A program made the position numbers and the translations under genes. The notes beneath the pieces were generated by a model. It was not told the DNA's origin and did not search any database. It worked only from the letters and a program-made list of their open reading frames with translations. From Rhizobiaceae bacterium (GTDB lineage: Bacteria; Pseudomonadota; Alphaproteobacteria; Rhizobiales; Rhizobiaceae), in the NCBI GenBank assembly GCA_029212415.1, contig JARGOF010000005.1, positions 143,715 to 207,714 on the forward strand: 64,000 nt of DNA, read 5' to 3'. Below are positions 8,346 to 17,350 of the stretch, piece by piece. How positions within the stretch are numbered: the stretch's first letter is position 1; each line of letters opens with the position of its first letter.

Positions 8346-9647
8346 CTAAGCGGTGCCGGCGTGGTCGACCGGTGCGTATCGGGCGCTGTCCACGGTGGCT
8401 GGACGGTCCGGCAGGTTCAGCGTGGCAATCCTCGGCGCCGTCTCGCTGATGATCCGGCCATTGCGCAGAACGGCAAGGCGGGTGGCTTTCAGCCGGATGG
8501 CCTCAATCGGATCGCGGGCCTGAAGCAGCACGCAATTGGCCGAGCGGCCCGTCTCGATTCCGTAGTCCTCCAGCCCCATGGCCCGGGCGGAATTGACCGT
8601 AATGGCGTCGAAAGCCTGTTTCATGGCATCCACCGAGGTCATCTGACTGACATGAACAGCCATATGGGCCACTTCAAGCATGTCGCCACTGCCAAGCGAA
8701 TACCAGGGGTCCATACAGCAATCCTGTCCGAATGCAACATTGACACCATGCGCCAGCAGTTCGGGAATGCGGGTGATACCGCGGCGCTTGGGATAGGTGT
8801 CGTGGCGGCCCTGCAATGTGGTGTTGATCAGCGGGTTCGGAATGGCATGGATCTGCGCTTCGGCGATCAACGGCAGCAATTTCGATACGTAATAATTGTC
8901 CATGGAATGCATGGATGTCAGGTGCGAGCCCACCACACGGCCCTGCAGTCCGAGCCGTATGGTCTGCGCCGCCAGTGTCTCGATATGCCGGGACATCGGA
9001 TCGTCGGATTCATCACAATGAAAATCAATCCGTAGCCCCCGTTCTGCAGCGATTTCGCAAAGCCGATGAACCGATGCAGCGCCATCGGCCATGGTGCGCT
9101 CAAAATGCGGAATGCCGCCCACCACGTCGACGCCCTTGTCGAGCGCTCTCAACAGGTTTTTCTCCGCATTGGCAGAGCGGAAAAGCCCGTCCTGGGGAAA
9201 TGCCACCAGTTGCAGGTCGATATAGGGTCGAACCTTCTCACGCACCTCCAGCAGGGCATCAACGGCCAGCAGCCTGTCGTCACAGATATCCACATGGCTG
9301 CGAATGGACAGAAGGCCCTGGGCAACCGCCAGGTCGCAATAGCGCAGGGCGCGCTCAACAACGGCTTCATGGGTCAGCAGGGGTTTCAGCTCACCCCAAA
9401 GCGCAATGCCCTCAAGCAAGGTGCCGGAACGGTTCAGCCGGGGCAGCCCGAGCGAGAGCGTTGCATCCATATGAAAATGCGGATCGATGAAATGCGGTGA
9501 CAGGAGATAGCCGGCAGCATCGATTGTCCTGTGCGCCGGTGCATCGATGCCTGTCGCGATGGACTCGAACTTTCCCGCAGATATGGCAATATCAATTCCA
9601 TTGCGCCCGTCGGGCAGGTTGGCATTCTTGATCAACAGGTCCAGCAT
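8346..9647 (-). CDS. Cytosine-deaminase-like amidohydrolase
   Basis: 433 aa, close to E. coli CodA (427 aa). Metal and catalytic motifs of the CodA branch are in order: DPHFHMD (first His pair), SHVDICD, HCDESDDPMSR, SHLTSMHSMDNYY, and FGQDCCMDPWYSLGSGDM with the metal-binding Asp. Such enzymes hydrolytically deaminate cytosine, isocytosine, creatinine or related ring compounds; the CodA-type Asp-Pro-Trp loop suggests a pyrimidine-like ring. Start: the ATG at 9645-9647 gives the canonical MLDLLIKNANLPDG beginning and has AAAGG upstream; a longer frame to 9884 looks non-coding. First gene of the minus-strand operon, so the presumed chemistry is deamination followed by amidase cleavage. Exact substrate unknown. 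Confidence 0.85.
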   Translation of the reverse strand: MLDLLIKNANLPDGRNGIDIAISAGKFESIATGIDAPAHRTIDAAGYLLSPHFIDPHFHMDATLSLGLPRLNRSGTLLEGIALWGELKPLLTHEAVVERALRYCDLAVAQGLLSIRSHVDICDDRLLAVDALLEVREKVRPYIDLQLVAFPQDGLFRSANAEKNLLRALDKGVDVVGGIPHFERTMADGAASVHRLCEIAAERGLRIDFHCDESDDPMSRHIETLAAQTIRLGLQGRVVGSHLTSMHSMDNYYVSKLLPLIAEAQIHAIPNPLINTTLQGRHDTYPKRRGITRIPELLAHGVNVAFGQDCCMDPWYSLGSGDMLEVAHMAVHVSQMTSVDAMKQAFDAITVNSARAMGLEDYGIETGRSANCVLLQARDPIEAIRLKATRLAVLRNGRIISETAPRIATLNLPDRPATVDSARYAPVDHAGTA

Positions 9648-10026
9648 GGGGGGGGCCTTTCGGGATATTGCCTTTGGCAGGTTTGCTGTATCGGGTTCGA
9701 TGCAACTATCATCGATTAGTGCAATCAAAGATATAATCCTGTCGCCGGTTTTCCTGTAATTCAATCGAAAAATCGGCTTTTTGTCGGATGAAAGGCTTTC
9801 CGCGCCCTTTGGCAATGCGGGAACAGGCTGGAAACACTCGACATTCCCCGCGCATGGCGTTATTGCCCGCTGGTCAGGAGCCAAGCGCGGTTGATATGCC
9901 GATGCCGGTCTCCAGAGTTTGTTTCAAGCGCTGTTCGGGCGCGGGCCGCATCACGGTTTTCGCCGAGCGCTCTATGGGAAATGTCGGGCACTGTGTGCCT
10001 TGCCGCAACAGCAGGGGTTTTCAAGG
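9648..10026. other. 379 nt divergent intergenic region
   Basis: Separates the deaminase-like gene (minus) from hisC (plus), so it must hold promoters for both. A perfect TATAAT occurs on the plus strand at 9732-9737 but without a convincing -35 element. On the minus strand TTGCA occurs twice, 14 nt apart, around 9701-9724, flanking ACTA/TAGT arms; this could be a regulator site but is weak. No known RNA element or small gene is seen. Confidence 0.4.
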
Positions 10027-11133
10027 ATGACCAGCGCGAGAATGAAGCCGGTACCCAAAAAGGGCGTTATGGATATCGCCACCTATGTACCAGGCAAAGA
10101 AACGGTTGCGGGCGTGGAGCGGGTCTTCAAATTGTCCTCCAATGAAACGCCGCATGGACCAAGCCGCAAGGCCATTGATGCGCTGGCTGACATTTCAAAG
10201 CATCTGGAGCTTTATCCTGATGGCGGTTCGCACCTGTTGCGTGAGGCGATTGCCGAAGTGCATGGCCTGAACCCGGCCAATATTCTTTGCGGCAACGGCT
10301 CCGACGAGTTGCTTGGCCTGTTGTGTCAGGCCTATCTGGCACCCGGTGATGAGGGCATTTTCACCGAGCACGGATTTCTGGTCTACAAGATCCAGATCAC
10401 GGCGGCTGGTGCCAGCCCCGTCTGCGTGCGCGAAGAGGACTGCAAAGCCAGCGTCGACACCATTCTGGCGGCTGTGACGGAGCGCACGAAAATGGTGTTC
10501 CTGGCCAATCCGAACAATCCGACGGGCACCTATCTGCCCGTCGAGGAGGTGCGCCGACTGCACGCCGGCCTGCCGGGCAATGTGCTGCTGGTTCTGGACG
10601 CGGCCTATAGCGAATATGTGCGGCGCAACGACTATGAATCCGGCATCGAGCTGGTCTCATCCAATGACAATGTTGTCATGACGCGAACATTTTCAAAAAT
10701 ATACGGTCTGGCCGGGCTGCGCATCGGCTGGATCTACGCGCCTCTGGCGGTGGTGGATGCATTGAACCGCATTCGCGGTCCGTTCAATGTCAGTGCCGCC
10801 GCCATTGCTGCCGGCGCTGCTGCGATTCGCGACCGCGAGCATGTCGAGCAGGCGGTGGACTATAACCAGATATGGCTGGCGCGCCTGACCGAAGGGCTTG
10901 AGGCGCTGGGGCTGCGCGTCACGCCTTCCGTGGGTAATTTTGTGCTGATCCATTTCACAGAAGATGCGGGCAAGACGGCTGGCGATGCCGACGCGTTCCT
11001 GTCCGGTCGCGGCTTTGTCCTGCGACAGGTCAGCGCCTATGGTCTGCCCAACGCATTGCGCATGACCGTCGGCAGCGTCGAGGCCATAGAAGGTGTTCTG
11101 GCCGCATTGAAAGAGTTTTTGGAAGCGACATGA
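10027..11133 (+). CDS. hisC: Histidinol-phosphate aminotransferase
   Basis: 368 aa fold-type I PLP enzyme. Transfers an amino group between glutamate and imidazole-acetol phosphate in histidine synthesis; in rhizobia the copy next to tyrC may also act on aromatic keto acids. Motifs: [13 protein letters not shown] near the N-terminus, [18 protein letters not shown], and the PLP lysine in [16 protein letters not shown]. Start chosen at the ATG at 10027 with AGGGG 9 nt upstream; ATG 10042 is an alternative, and the extension to 9919 is not conserved-looking. It overlaps tyrC by 4 nt (ATGA), so the two are translationally coupled. Confidence 0.92.
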   Translation: MTSARMKPVPKKGVMDIATYVPGKETVAGVERVFKLSSNETPHGPSRKAIDALADISKHLELYPDGGSHLLREAIAEVHGLNPANILCGNGSDELLGLLCQAYLAPGDEGIFTEHGFLVYKIQITAAGASPVCVREEDCKASVDTILAAVTERTKMVFLANPNNPTGTYLPVEEVRRLHAGLPGNVLLVLDAAYSEYVRRNDYESGIELVSSNDNVVMTRTFSKIYGLAGLRIGWIYAPLAVVDALNRIRGPFNVSAAAIAAGAAAIRDREHVEQAVDYNQIWLARLTEGLEALGLRVTPSVGNFVLIHFTEDAGKTAGDADAFLSGRGFVLRQVSAYGLPNALRMTVGSVEAIEGVLAALKEFLEAT

Positions 11134-12083
11134 GTGAAGTTCATTTTGACAGAATTGCCCTGATCGGGATCGGGCTTATCGGTTCGTCACTGGCACGGGT
11201 GATCAAGGAAAAAAAGCTGGCCGGAACGGTGGTTGTCGCCAGCCGCAGTTCAGAGACGCTGGAACGCGCCCATGCTCTGGGCCTTGGCGATTCCTATACG
11301 ACTTCCAATGCAGAAGCCGTGCGCGATGCGGATCTGGTGATTGTCAGCGTGCCGGTTGGCATGTCGGAGAAAGTTGCCCGTGAAATCGGCAGCCATCTCA
11401 AGCCGGGTGCCATTGTCACGGATGTGGGGTCCACCAAGAAATCCGTCTTCGAACAGATGCAGCCGCATCTTCCCGATACGGTTCATTTCATTCCGGGACA
11501 CCCGATCGCCGGTACCGAGCAATCGGGGCCTGATGCGGGCTTTGCCAGACTGTTTGAAGGCCGTTGGTGCATCTTGACGCCGCCTGCTGATACGGATGAA
11601 GAGGCGATCGCCAGACTGACAGCTTTCTGGCTTGCCTGTGGCTCGATGGTGGATCGCATGGACGCCGATCACCACGACCGGATCCTCGCCATCGTGTCGC
11701 ATTTGCCGCATATCATCGCCTACAACATCGTCGGTACGGCGGATGATCTGGAAACGGTGACCGAATCGGAAGTCATCAAATATTCTGCCTCGGGCTTTCG
11801 TGACTTCACCCGGTTGGCGGCGTCAGACCCGACCATGTGGCGCGATGTGTGCCTGCACAACAAGGATGCCATCCTGGAAATGCTCGCCCGGTTTTCGGAA
11901 GATCTTTCCTCGCTGCAGCGGGCCATCCGCTGGGGGGATGGCGACAAATTGTTCGATCTGTTCAGCCATACCCGCCATATCCGCAAATCCATCCTGGATG
12001 CGGGTCAGGATGTGGATGTGCCCGATTTCGGTCGCCACGGTGCGGTTCTGGATGCAGGCGAGAACAAAAGCGATCCATCCTGA
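11130..12083 (+). CDS. tyrC: Prephenate/arogenate dehydrogenase
   Basis: 317 aa. Oxidative decarboxylation of prephenate (or arogenate) for tyrosine synthesis. N-terminal Rossmann motif [14 protein letters not shown], then VGSTKKSV, the family motif [18 protein letters not shown] near residue 130, and a helical C-terminal half with [13 protein letters not shown] and [18 protein letters not shown], all typical of the TyrA/TyrC group. No ACT or chorismate-mutase domain is fused. Cotranscribed with hisC through a 4 nt overlap; ends 17 nt from the convergent DUF2125 gene. Confidence 0.92.
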   Translation: MSEVHFDRIALIGIGLIGSSLARVIKEKKLAGTVVVASRSSETLERAHALGLGDSYTTSNAEAVRDADLVIVSVPVGMSEKVAREIGSHLKPGAIVTDVGSTKKSVFEQMQPHLPDTVHFIPGHPIAGTEQSGPDAGFARLFEGRWCILTPPADTDEEAIARLTAFWLACGSMVDRMDADHHDRILAIVSHLPHIIAYNIVGTADDLETVTESEVIKYSASGFRDFTRLAASDPTMWRDVCLHNKDAILEMLARFSEDLSSLQRAIRWGDGDKLFDLFSHTRHIRKSILDAGQDVDVPDFGRHGAVLDAGENKSDPS

Positions 12084-12100
12084 TCTGCATTCATTTCGCT

Positions 12101-13117
12101 TTAAAAGGGCGGTATGGCGCCGATCTGAATGAAACCGACGCGCACCGCGCCCCTGTCAACATTGACCGGTAGTTTCAGCGCGTCCTGCTTCTGTCCGATG
12201 GCGGCAAGGATATTGATCACATTGGCGATATCGCCGGCCCGTTCGGGAAAGGTTTTGCCTAGCAGCTTCTGCCATGCATCGCGTCCGCGAATCTCAAGGC
12301 TGAATTTGCCGGTCAGGTAACCAGCCTCGTCTATGGAAAAGGGCCCGGCAATATTCAGGATGGCACCTTGCCCCAGGTCGGCGCTGAAACTGTTCAGCGA
12401 GGCGCTGAGATCGCGCCAGGGCTGCTGGCCATGCGGAGAATGCCCGGACATGAGAGAGGCACGGTCGGCCAGGGTGAGGTCAGCGGCCATATCAAATGTG
12501 GGAATCTGGATCGTGCTGTTGTCGATGGTCAGTTCGGCTGCATCGAGATTGAAAGCGGCATCCAGATTTGCATCGTTCTGGCGGGCATGAAACTGCGTGG
12601 ATCCGGCAGACAATTGCATGGTGTTCTGCGATGCCGGAGGCGTGAGGGTTGCGCGCAATTGCCTGCTTTCCAGCGAGGCGCGCGCAAGGCCTGACAGGCC
12701 GAAAACAGTGCTGGAGCGCAGGTTTTCCCAGTCAATTTTTGCCAGTAAGTCCTTGCCCAGACCAAAGGTGGCCGGGCCATCGAGTTCAGAAACGATATGA
12801 TTGGGCTGGTAAATCTGAGCCGCGGAGCGAAAACTGCCGGCCGTTACGCTGCCCTTGCTGGCCTTGTCTCCGGCGGTTACAGACGTGCAGAACAGCCCCA
12901 GACGGAACGGGTATCCACGGACATTCAGGTCCTGGCAATCGGCAGTCACATCACTGTCTGACAGATCGCTGAGAAGGAATTTGCTGCGGCTTTCAAGCTG
13001 ATCGGCCAGATAGAACCAGACGGCAGAGTAACCGATGATTGCTACAACGATGAAAATCGCCAGCCCGAGAAATTTGCGGGATGTGTTTGCCTGACCTTTG
13101 TCACTTGACCTTGTCAT
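12101..13117 (-). CDS. DUF2125 membrane-anchored protein
   Basis: 338 aa. One N-terminal membrane segment (FLGLAIFIVVAIIGYSAVWF) with the rest periplasmic, including Cys residues in DVTADCQDLNVRGYPFRLGLFC, the hallmark of the alphaproteobacterial DUF2125 family. The body is beta-rich and repetitive, like AsmA-type or lipid-transfer proteins, but no function is established. Start at ATG 13117 fits the GGAGAA site upstream; the frame extends further to 13171 without support. Its usual place beside tyrC in rhizobia is kept here. Divergent from the ChaC-like gene with 61 nt between starts. Confidence 0.8.
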   Translation of the reverse strand: MTRSSDKGQANTSRKFLGLAIFIVVAIIGYSAVWFYLADQLESRSKFLLSDLSDSDVTADCQDLNVRGYPFRLGLFCTSVTAGDKASKGSVTAGSFRSAAQIYQPNHIVSELDGPATFGLGKDLLAKIDWENLRSSTVFGLSGLARASLESRQLRATLTPPASQNTMQLSAGSTQFHARQNDANLDAAFNLDAAELTIDNSTIQIPTFDMAADLTLADRASLMSGHSPHGQQPWRDLSASLNSFSADLGQGAILNIAGPFSIDEAGYLTGKFSLEIRGRDAWQKLLGKTFPERAGDIANVINILAAIGQKQDALKLPVNVDRGAVRVGFIQIGAIPPF

Positions 13118-13178
13118 GCCGTTCTCCAATTGTGCCTCTGCCCGCGTTGAGATTCGGGCCGCACTGTGCATAAGGGTA

Positions 13179-13742
13179 ATGAATTACGATATGGATGATT
13201 TTTGGGTCTTTGGCTATGGGTCGCTGATGTGGCGTCCGGGATTTGACTATGTGGATGCCCAAAAGGGACATCTTTTCGGTTATCGCAGGGCGCTGTGCAT
13301 CTATTCCTATGTACATCGCGGCACCCCGCAAAAGCCCGGTCTCGTTCTCGGTCTTGATCGCGGCGGTTCCTGCATGGGGATGGTCTTTCAGGTCAAAGGG
13401 GCGCTGCACGGGCAGGTGATGGATTATTTGCGCGAGCGTGAACTGGTCACCAATGTTTATCTGGAGCGGACCGGTCAGGTGCAACTGACGGACGGCAGGC
13501 GCATTGCCGCCGTATGTTATGTTGCAGACCGCACCCACCAGCAATTTGCCGGTTCTCTGGGTGTCGAGGAGGCCGCCAAAAGGGTTTCCGTGTCACAGGG
13601 CCAGTCAGGCCACAATATCGACTATGTTGCCTCCACCGTGGCGCATCTGCGGGAAATGCAGATTCGCGATCATTGGCTGGAGGGTGTTGCCGGAGCGCTG
13701 CTGGACGACAGAAAGGCCGGTGATATCAAAGATCCGTCATAA
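13179..13742 (+). CDS. ChaC-like gamma-glutamylcyclotransferase
   Basis: 187 aa. Family members release 5-oxoproline from glutathione or gamma-glutamyl peptides. The substrate-binding loop FGYGSLMWRPGFDY is at the N-terminus, the RRALCIYSYVHRGTPQKPGLVLGLDRG core follows, and the catalytic Glu is probably in YLRERELVTNVY. Cytosolic. Start could be ATG 13179 or ATG 13191 (MDDFWVFGYGS); the second gives the usual family length, but AAGGG sits nearer the first. Single-gene unit between two divergent/convergent neighbours. Confidence 0.85.
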   Translation: MNYDMDDFWVFGYGSLMWRPGFDYVDAQKGHLFGYRRALCIYSYVHRGTPQKPGLVLGLDRGGSCMGMVFQVKGALHGQVMDYLRERELVTNVYLERTGQVQLTDGRRIAAVCYVADRTHQQFAGSLGVEEAAKRVSVSQGQSGHNIDYVASTVAHLREMQIRDHWLEGVAGALLDDRKAGDIKDPS

Positions 13743-13774
13743 TCATCGATCCCTGGTATCAGATCACATAGGCA

Positions 13775-14578
13775 TCAAATCGAATCATTTGACGGCACTG
13801 ATCCTGTCAATTCTTTGAAACGGTTTCTTGCGAGATCGGAAATTGGCAAATCAGGGTTGTCGCGTATCGCTTCCACCAGCAATTCATCGCAGGCTGTCTC
13901 GGTTTCACGCACCAGGGTCTTCATGAAGGTACTGGCACCAAGGCCGGGTTGGATCGCCGGCAGGAAACGCACCTTTATGGTCCCCGGATACCGCAGGAAC
14001 TTGCGTCTTGGCCAGAACAGGCCGGGAACCATTGCAACGGGCACAACCGGGACATCAAGCTCCGAGTAGATTTTTCCAATGCCGAACTTGTAGGCTGCTT
14101 CGGCGCCGGCGGGCCTGCGTGTGCCTTCGGGATAGATGATCAATTGCCGTCCGGCGGCCATTTGCTTTTTTGTCCGCGACATGACGATCGGCATGACCTT
14201 TGCCTTGCTGCCACGGTTGACCGGAACCATGTTCATTTTGGCAACGTACCAGCCAAATAGAGGTATCCAGAGTAATTCCCTTTTGAGGATGTAAAAGGGG
14301 TTATCCAGGTAGGGAAGCAATGCATAGGCGTCCCAGAAAGACTGGTGTTTGGGTGCGATGATATAGCCACCCTGCGGAATATTCTCCAGCCCTTCGACGA
14401 CCAGTTTGGTGCCGACGACCTTTTCCAGCAGCCAATGATTGCTGCGGACCCAGTTCTTGGGGACACTCCAGGCCGTTTTTTGCGGCGCCAGAAAATAGAA
14501 TGGAGAAAATATGATCATTTGAATGATCAGGTTGAGATAGAAGAGAATATTGAAAATGGTCGAGCGAAAAGCAATCAT
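13775..14578 (-). CDS. plsC: 1-acyl-sn-glycerol-3-phosphate acyltransferase
   Basis: 267 aa membrane-associated acyltransferase that makes phosphatidic acid from lysophosphatidate. N-terminal hydrophobic segment (ILFYLNLIIQMIIFSPFYFL), catalytic HX4D box in KHQSFWDAYAL near residue 77, substrate box IIYPEGTRRPAG near residue 148, and VVPVAMVPGLFWPRR. Located upstream of nothing obvious on its strand; ydcF ends 57 nt before its start, so it may be part of the ftsE-ftsX-ydcF-plsC transcript, an order common in rhizobia. Confidence 0.9.
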   Translation of the reverse strand: MIAFRSTIFNILFYLNLIIQMIIFSPFYFLAPQKTAWSVPKNWVRSNHWLLEKVVGTKLVVEGLENIPQGGYIIAPKHQSFWDAYALLPYLDNPFYILKRELLWIPLFGWYVAKMNMVPVNRGSKAKVMPIVMSRTKKQMAAGRQLIIYPEGTRRPAGAEAAYKFGIGKIYSELDVPVVPVAMVPGLFWPRRKFLRYPGTIKVRFLPAIQPGLGASTFMKTLVRETETACDELLVEAIRDNPDLPISDLARNRFKELTGSVPSNDSI

Positions 14579-14635
14579 CAGTCAAATCTGTTCCAGTTGA
14601 GGCTGTGCGACAATTTGACCGTGAACGACATCAAG

Positions 14636-15376
14636 TCAATCACCTCCGGCCATATTGGCACTTTTCAGGCCGACATTGTCTGCATTGGCCAGGCTGGACC
14701 GTAACCCGTCGCGTGATGCGCCACCACGGATCAGATGGGCACGGGCGGCCATGTATTTTACATATTCGGCGACCAGAAGGCGCAGGCTGCCGGAATGCTG
14801 CAGCCACTGGATTTTGTCGAAATCATTGGCGATGACCGGATAGGGAATGAAATTGGTCGTGCTGTCGACCCGGCGAAGCTCCATCAGGCTTCTGGGCATG
14901 TGATAGTTGCTGGTAACAACCACCACGTTGGCGAATTTGTTTTCCGCCACCCATTGGGCCGCTTCATTGGCGTTGCCAACCGTATCAATCGCATCATGTC
15001 CGATATCGATGCAGCACTCGAACAATGCCGGTTCGGCGGAGGTAACGCTGGCGATCTGCTGGCTGCTGATGTCCGGATTGACGCCCGAAATCAGCAGGCG
15101 GTCACCGGCTCCGCCGTTGAGCAATTCAATGGCCTGATCGATGCGCTGGCTGCCACCGGTAAGCACCACAATGCCGTCGGCCCCGGTGATCTCGGCGGGT
15201 GGAACAAGATTGATGACTTCGTTGGCAAACCGTATGAAGCTGCCGACGAGCAAACCTGCGCCCAGCACCAGGACAAGCGTGATCACGCCTGCCGGCCTGA
15301 GGGCCCGGCGCGCGATTTTTCGAGGTTTTTCAGACGCACCCGTTTCGGGTGATTCGTCAGGCCGTTCCGTGTTCAT
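14636..15376 (-). CDS. YdcF/ElyC/SanA-family (DUF218) protein
   Basis: 246 aa. One N-terminal membrane segment (VITLVLVLGAGLLVGSFIRF), then a DUF218 domain with GIVVLTGGSQRIDQAIELL, RLLISGVNPDIS, and VVVVTSNYHMPRSLMEL, which contains the conserved SNYHMPR motif. Relatives affect cell-envelope integrity (ElyC, SanA), but the biochemistry is unclear. ATG at 15376 is chosen because GGAACGAAG precedes it; an in-frame start at 15397 is possible. Downstream of ftsX on the same strand. Confidence 0.8.
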   Translation of the reverse strand: MNTERPDESPETGASEKPRKIARRALRPAGVITLVLVLGAGLLVGSFIRFANEVINLVPPAEITGADGIVVLTGGSQRIDQAIELLNGGAGDRLLISGVNPDISSQQIASVTSAEPALFECCIDIGHDAIDTVGNANEAAQWVAENKFANVVVVTSNYHMPRSLMELRRVDSTTNFIPYPVIANDFDKIQWLQHSGSLRLLVAEYVKYMAARAHLIRGGASRDGLRSSLANADNVGLKSANMAGGD

Positions 15377-15444
15377 CTTCGTTCCATACAGCGCCAATGT
15401 GGCAAGGGATAGGGGATTGTCATAAAAGCAACCGACGGAGAATT

Positions 15445-15471
15445 GGGCGCGGCGCCCATTTGAAATGGGCG
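15445..15471. repeat. Overlapping palindromes between ftsX and ydcF
   Basis: GGGCGC-G-GCGCCC at 15445-15457 overlaps the palindrome GCCCATTT-G-AAATGGGC at 15454-15470 (9 bp stem with flanking C:G). The two hairpins share bases and so exclude each other. There is no T-run, so neither is a classical terminator. Position after the ftsX stop suggests RNA processing or a protein-binding site. Confidence 0.6.
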
Positions 15472-15484
15472 ATGAATTGCAACG

Positions 15485-16474
15485 TCAGATTGAGCGGGCC
15501 GGATCCGATCTGATCAGATCAATTTCCATGATTGTATGGATCACGGTTACCCGTGTGGTCATCGCTGTCAAAACGGCTGTAATGACAACAATTGCCAGTG
15601 CACCGACATAGCCGCCCGCACCCATGGAAAAGCCCCCGAAAAGGGCTGATGCCTGATCGCTTTCAGGCGTTGCAAGCGAGTTGCTTGCCCAGAAACTTGC
15701 CACGGCAAAGGTGAAGGCTGCCGCAAGACCGCCTGCCACGGCACCCTTGAGCGCAATCAGAAAGAAATGCCTTTGGAAATGGGAGGCAACAAAACTGGCC
15801 TCGGCACCGACAAAATGCAGGACTTCAACAATATGCTGGTTGCCGGACAAGGCACCCCTCGTGGCAAAAACCACCGTTAGAATGGTTGCACTAAACACCA
15901 GTGCGAGAACGCATAGGCCGATGATCACTGTCGTATTGGCCATGGCAACGAGCCTGTCGACCCATGTGCGGTGGTCGTCCAGATAGACGTTGGCGACCGC
16001 TTGATCGAGCGCGCTGCGCATACTGGCAAAATCGGGCGGCGAGGCTTCGTCAATGGTAATGATGACCAGACGCGGGACCGGCAACTCATTGATATCGAGT
16101 CCTTCTCCCAACCACGGTTCGAGAAGCCGTGCCGTGGCATCATCGTCCATGATGGTGGCGCCCGTGGTGCCTGGAAAACCAAGCGCGATGTCGCGTGCCT
16201 TTTCCAGTTCGGCGGCCAGATCGAGACCCTCCTCGGGCCTGATCTGAATGGTGATCTCGCGGGATATCTGGCTCTGCCAGCTATTGGCGGTGTCCTGCAC
16301 CATAATCACGGCACCCAGCGTCAGGCAGGCAAGGAAGGACATGATCGATATGACAAACATCAGTGACCGGCCGGCAATATTTCCAGCCGGCACAATGGGC
16401 GCCATCGGGCGCAGTACAATTCTGCGCCTGTTCCCCTTCTTCGGCCTTGGTGCCTTTGCCGGCGTCTCATTCAT
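15485..16474 (-). CDS. ftsX: Cell division protein FtsX (FtsEX permease)
   Basis: 329 aa inner-membrane subunit of the FtsEX complex, which couples ATP hydrolysis to activation of periplasmic murein hydrolases at the septum. Cytosolic basic N-terminus, first membrane helix SLMFVISIMSFLACLTLGAVIM, a periplasmic domain of about 110 residues, then three C-terminal helices (VIIGLCVLALVFSATILTVVFA, FFLIALKGAVAGGLAAAFTFAV, YVGALAIVVITAVLTAM). Start at ATG 16474 overlaps ftsE by 8 nt; GTG 16492 is an alternative. Confidence 0.88.
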   Translation of the reverse strand: MNETPAKAPRPKKGNRRRIVLRPMAPIVPAGNIAGRSLMFVISIMSFLACLTLGAVIMVQDTANSWQSQISREITIQIRPEEGLDLAAELEKARDIALGFPGTTGATIMDDDATARLLEPWLGEGLDINELPVPRLVIITIDEASPPDFASMRSALDQAVANVYLDDHRTWVDRLVAMANTTVIIGLCVLALVFSATILTVVFATRGALSGNQHIVEVLHFVGAEASFVASHFQRHFFLIALKGAVAGGLAAAFTFAVASFWASNSLATPESDQASALFGGFSMGAGGYVGALAIVVITAVLTAMTTRVTVIHTIMEIDLIRSDPARSI

Positions 16475-17132
16475 AGATTTCAAGCCGCCCACCTGACAAA
16501 ATCATGCGTCTGGCATCAACCTGGTCCATCAGCGACAGATCATGCGTTGCGATGATGACGGCAGTGCCGAGTTTGTTCAACTCCATAAAAAGTCGCAGCA
16601 ACCGTTGCGCAAGCGGTGCATCCACATTGCCCGTCGGCTCGTCAGCCAGCAATATTTCAGGTTGATCGATCAGCGCCCTGGCAATGGCTGCCCGCTGTTT
16701 TTCTCCACCTGAAAGGATGGGTGGCAGAACATTCATGCGATCACCCAGACCGACCCATTTCAGCAGTTCCTTGACGTCGGTGCGATAGGCGGATTCTTCC
16801 CGGCCACGCACCCGCAACGGCAAAGCGACGTTTTCAAAGGTTGTCAGATGATCAAGCAGCCGGAAGTCCTGGAACACGATGCCAATGCGTCGGCGCAATT
16901 TGGGCAATTCCTGCTGGGGAATCGTCGTGATGTCCTTGCCAAAGACGCGCACAAAACCGCGGGTTGGCTGCAAGGACATGAACATCAGCCTGAGCAGGCT
17001 GGTCTTTCCTGCTCCTGACGGGCCGGTGAGGAACTGGAAGGAGCGCTCGGGAATATCAAACGTTACATCGCGCAGGACTTCCGGACCCATGCCGTAACGC
17101 AGTCCTACATTGTCAAAGTCGATCAAACCCAT
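16467..17132 (-). CDS. ftsE: Cell division ATP-binding protein FtsE
   Basis: 221 aa ABC ATPase. Walker A GPSGAGKTSLLRL near residue 37, Q-loop VFQDFRLLDHLTTFENVALPLR, signature LSGGEKQRAAIARAL, Walker B ILLADEPTGNVD and switch His in ATHDLSLMD are all intact. Partner of FtsX, to which it is coupled by overlap. The IDFDNVGLRYG start is typical. The intergenic region upstream (17133-17350) is shared with a divergent gene, as in other rhizobia. Confidence 0.93.
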   Translation of the reverse strand: MGLIDFDNVGLRYGMGPEVLRDVTFDIPERSFQFLTGPSGAGKTSLLRLMFMSLQPTRGFVRVFGKDITTIPQQELPKLRRRIGIVFQDFRLLDHLTTFENVALPLRVRGREESAYRTDVKELLKWVGLGDRMNVLPPILSGGEKQRAAIARALIDQPEILLADEPTGNVDAPLAQRLLRLFMELNKLGTAVIIATHDLSLMDQVDARRMILSGGRLEIYE

Positions 17133-17350
17133 GCCTCGTCAGTTGCGCTTCAAAAACCAGCAATCATCAACCAATCCATCATCTGGATGCGTTGCTATCT
17201 GGGGTGCCTGACAGAATTGCCGGGCGGTATATCTCTGCTCTAACGCCATCTGGTTTCATCTTTGTTAACCAAATATGTTTACGGCTGAGAAAGATTTCCC
17301 GCAATGCCCGGTTCAGCGATGATCCGGTTCGAGGATGCCTTTGACAGCTC

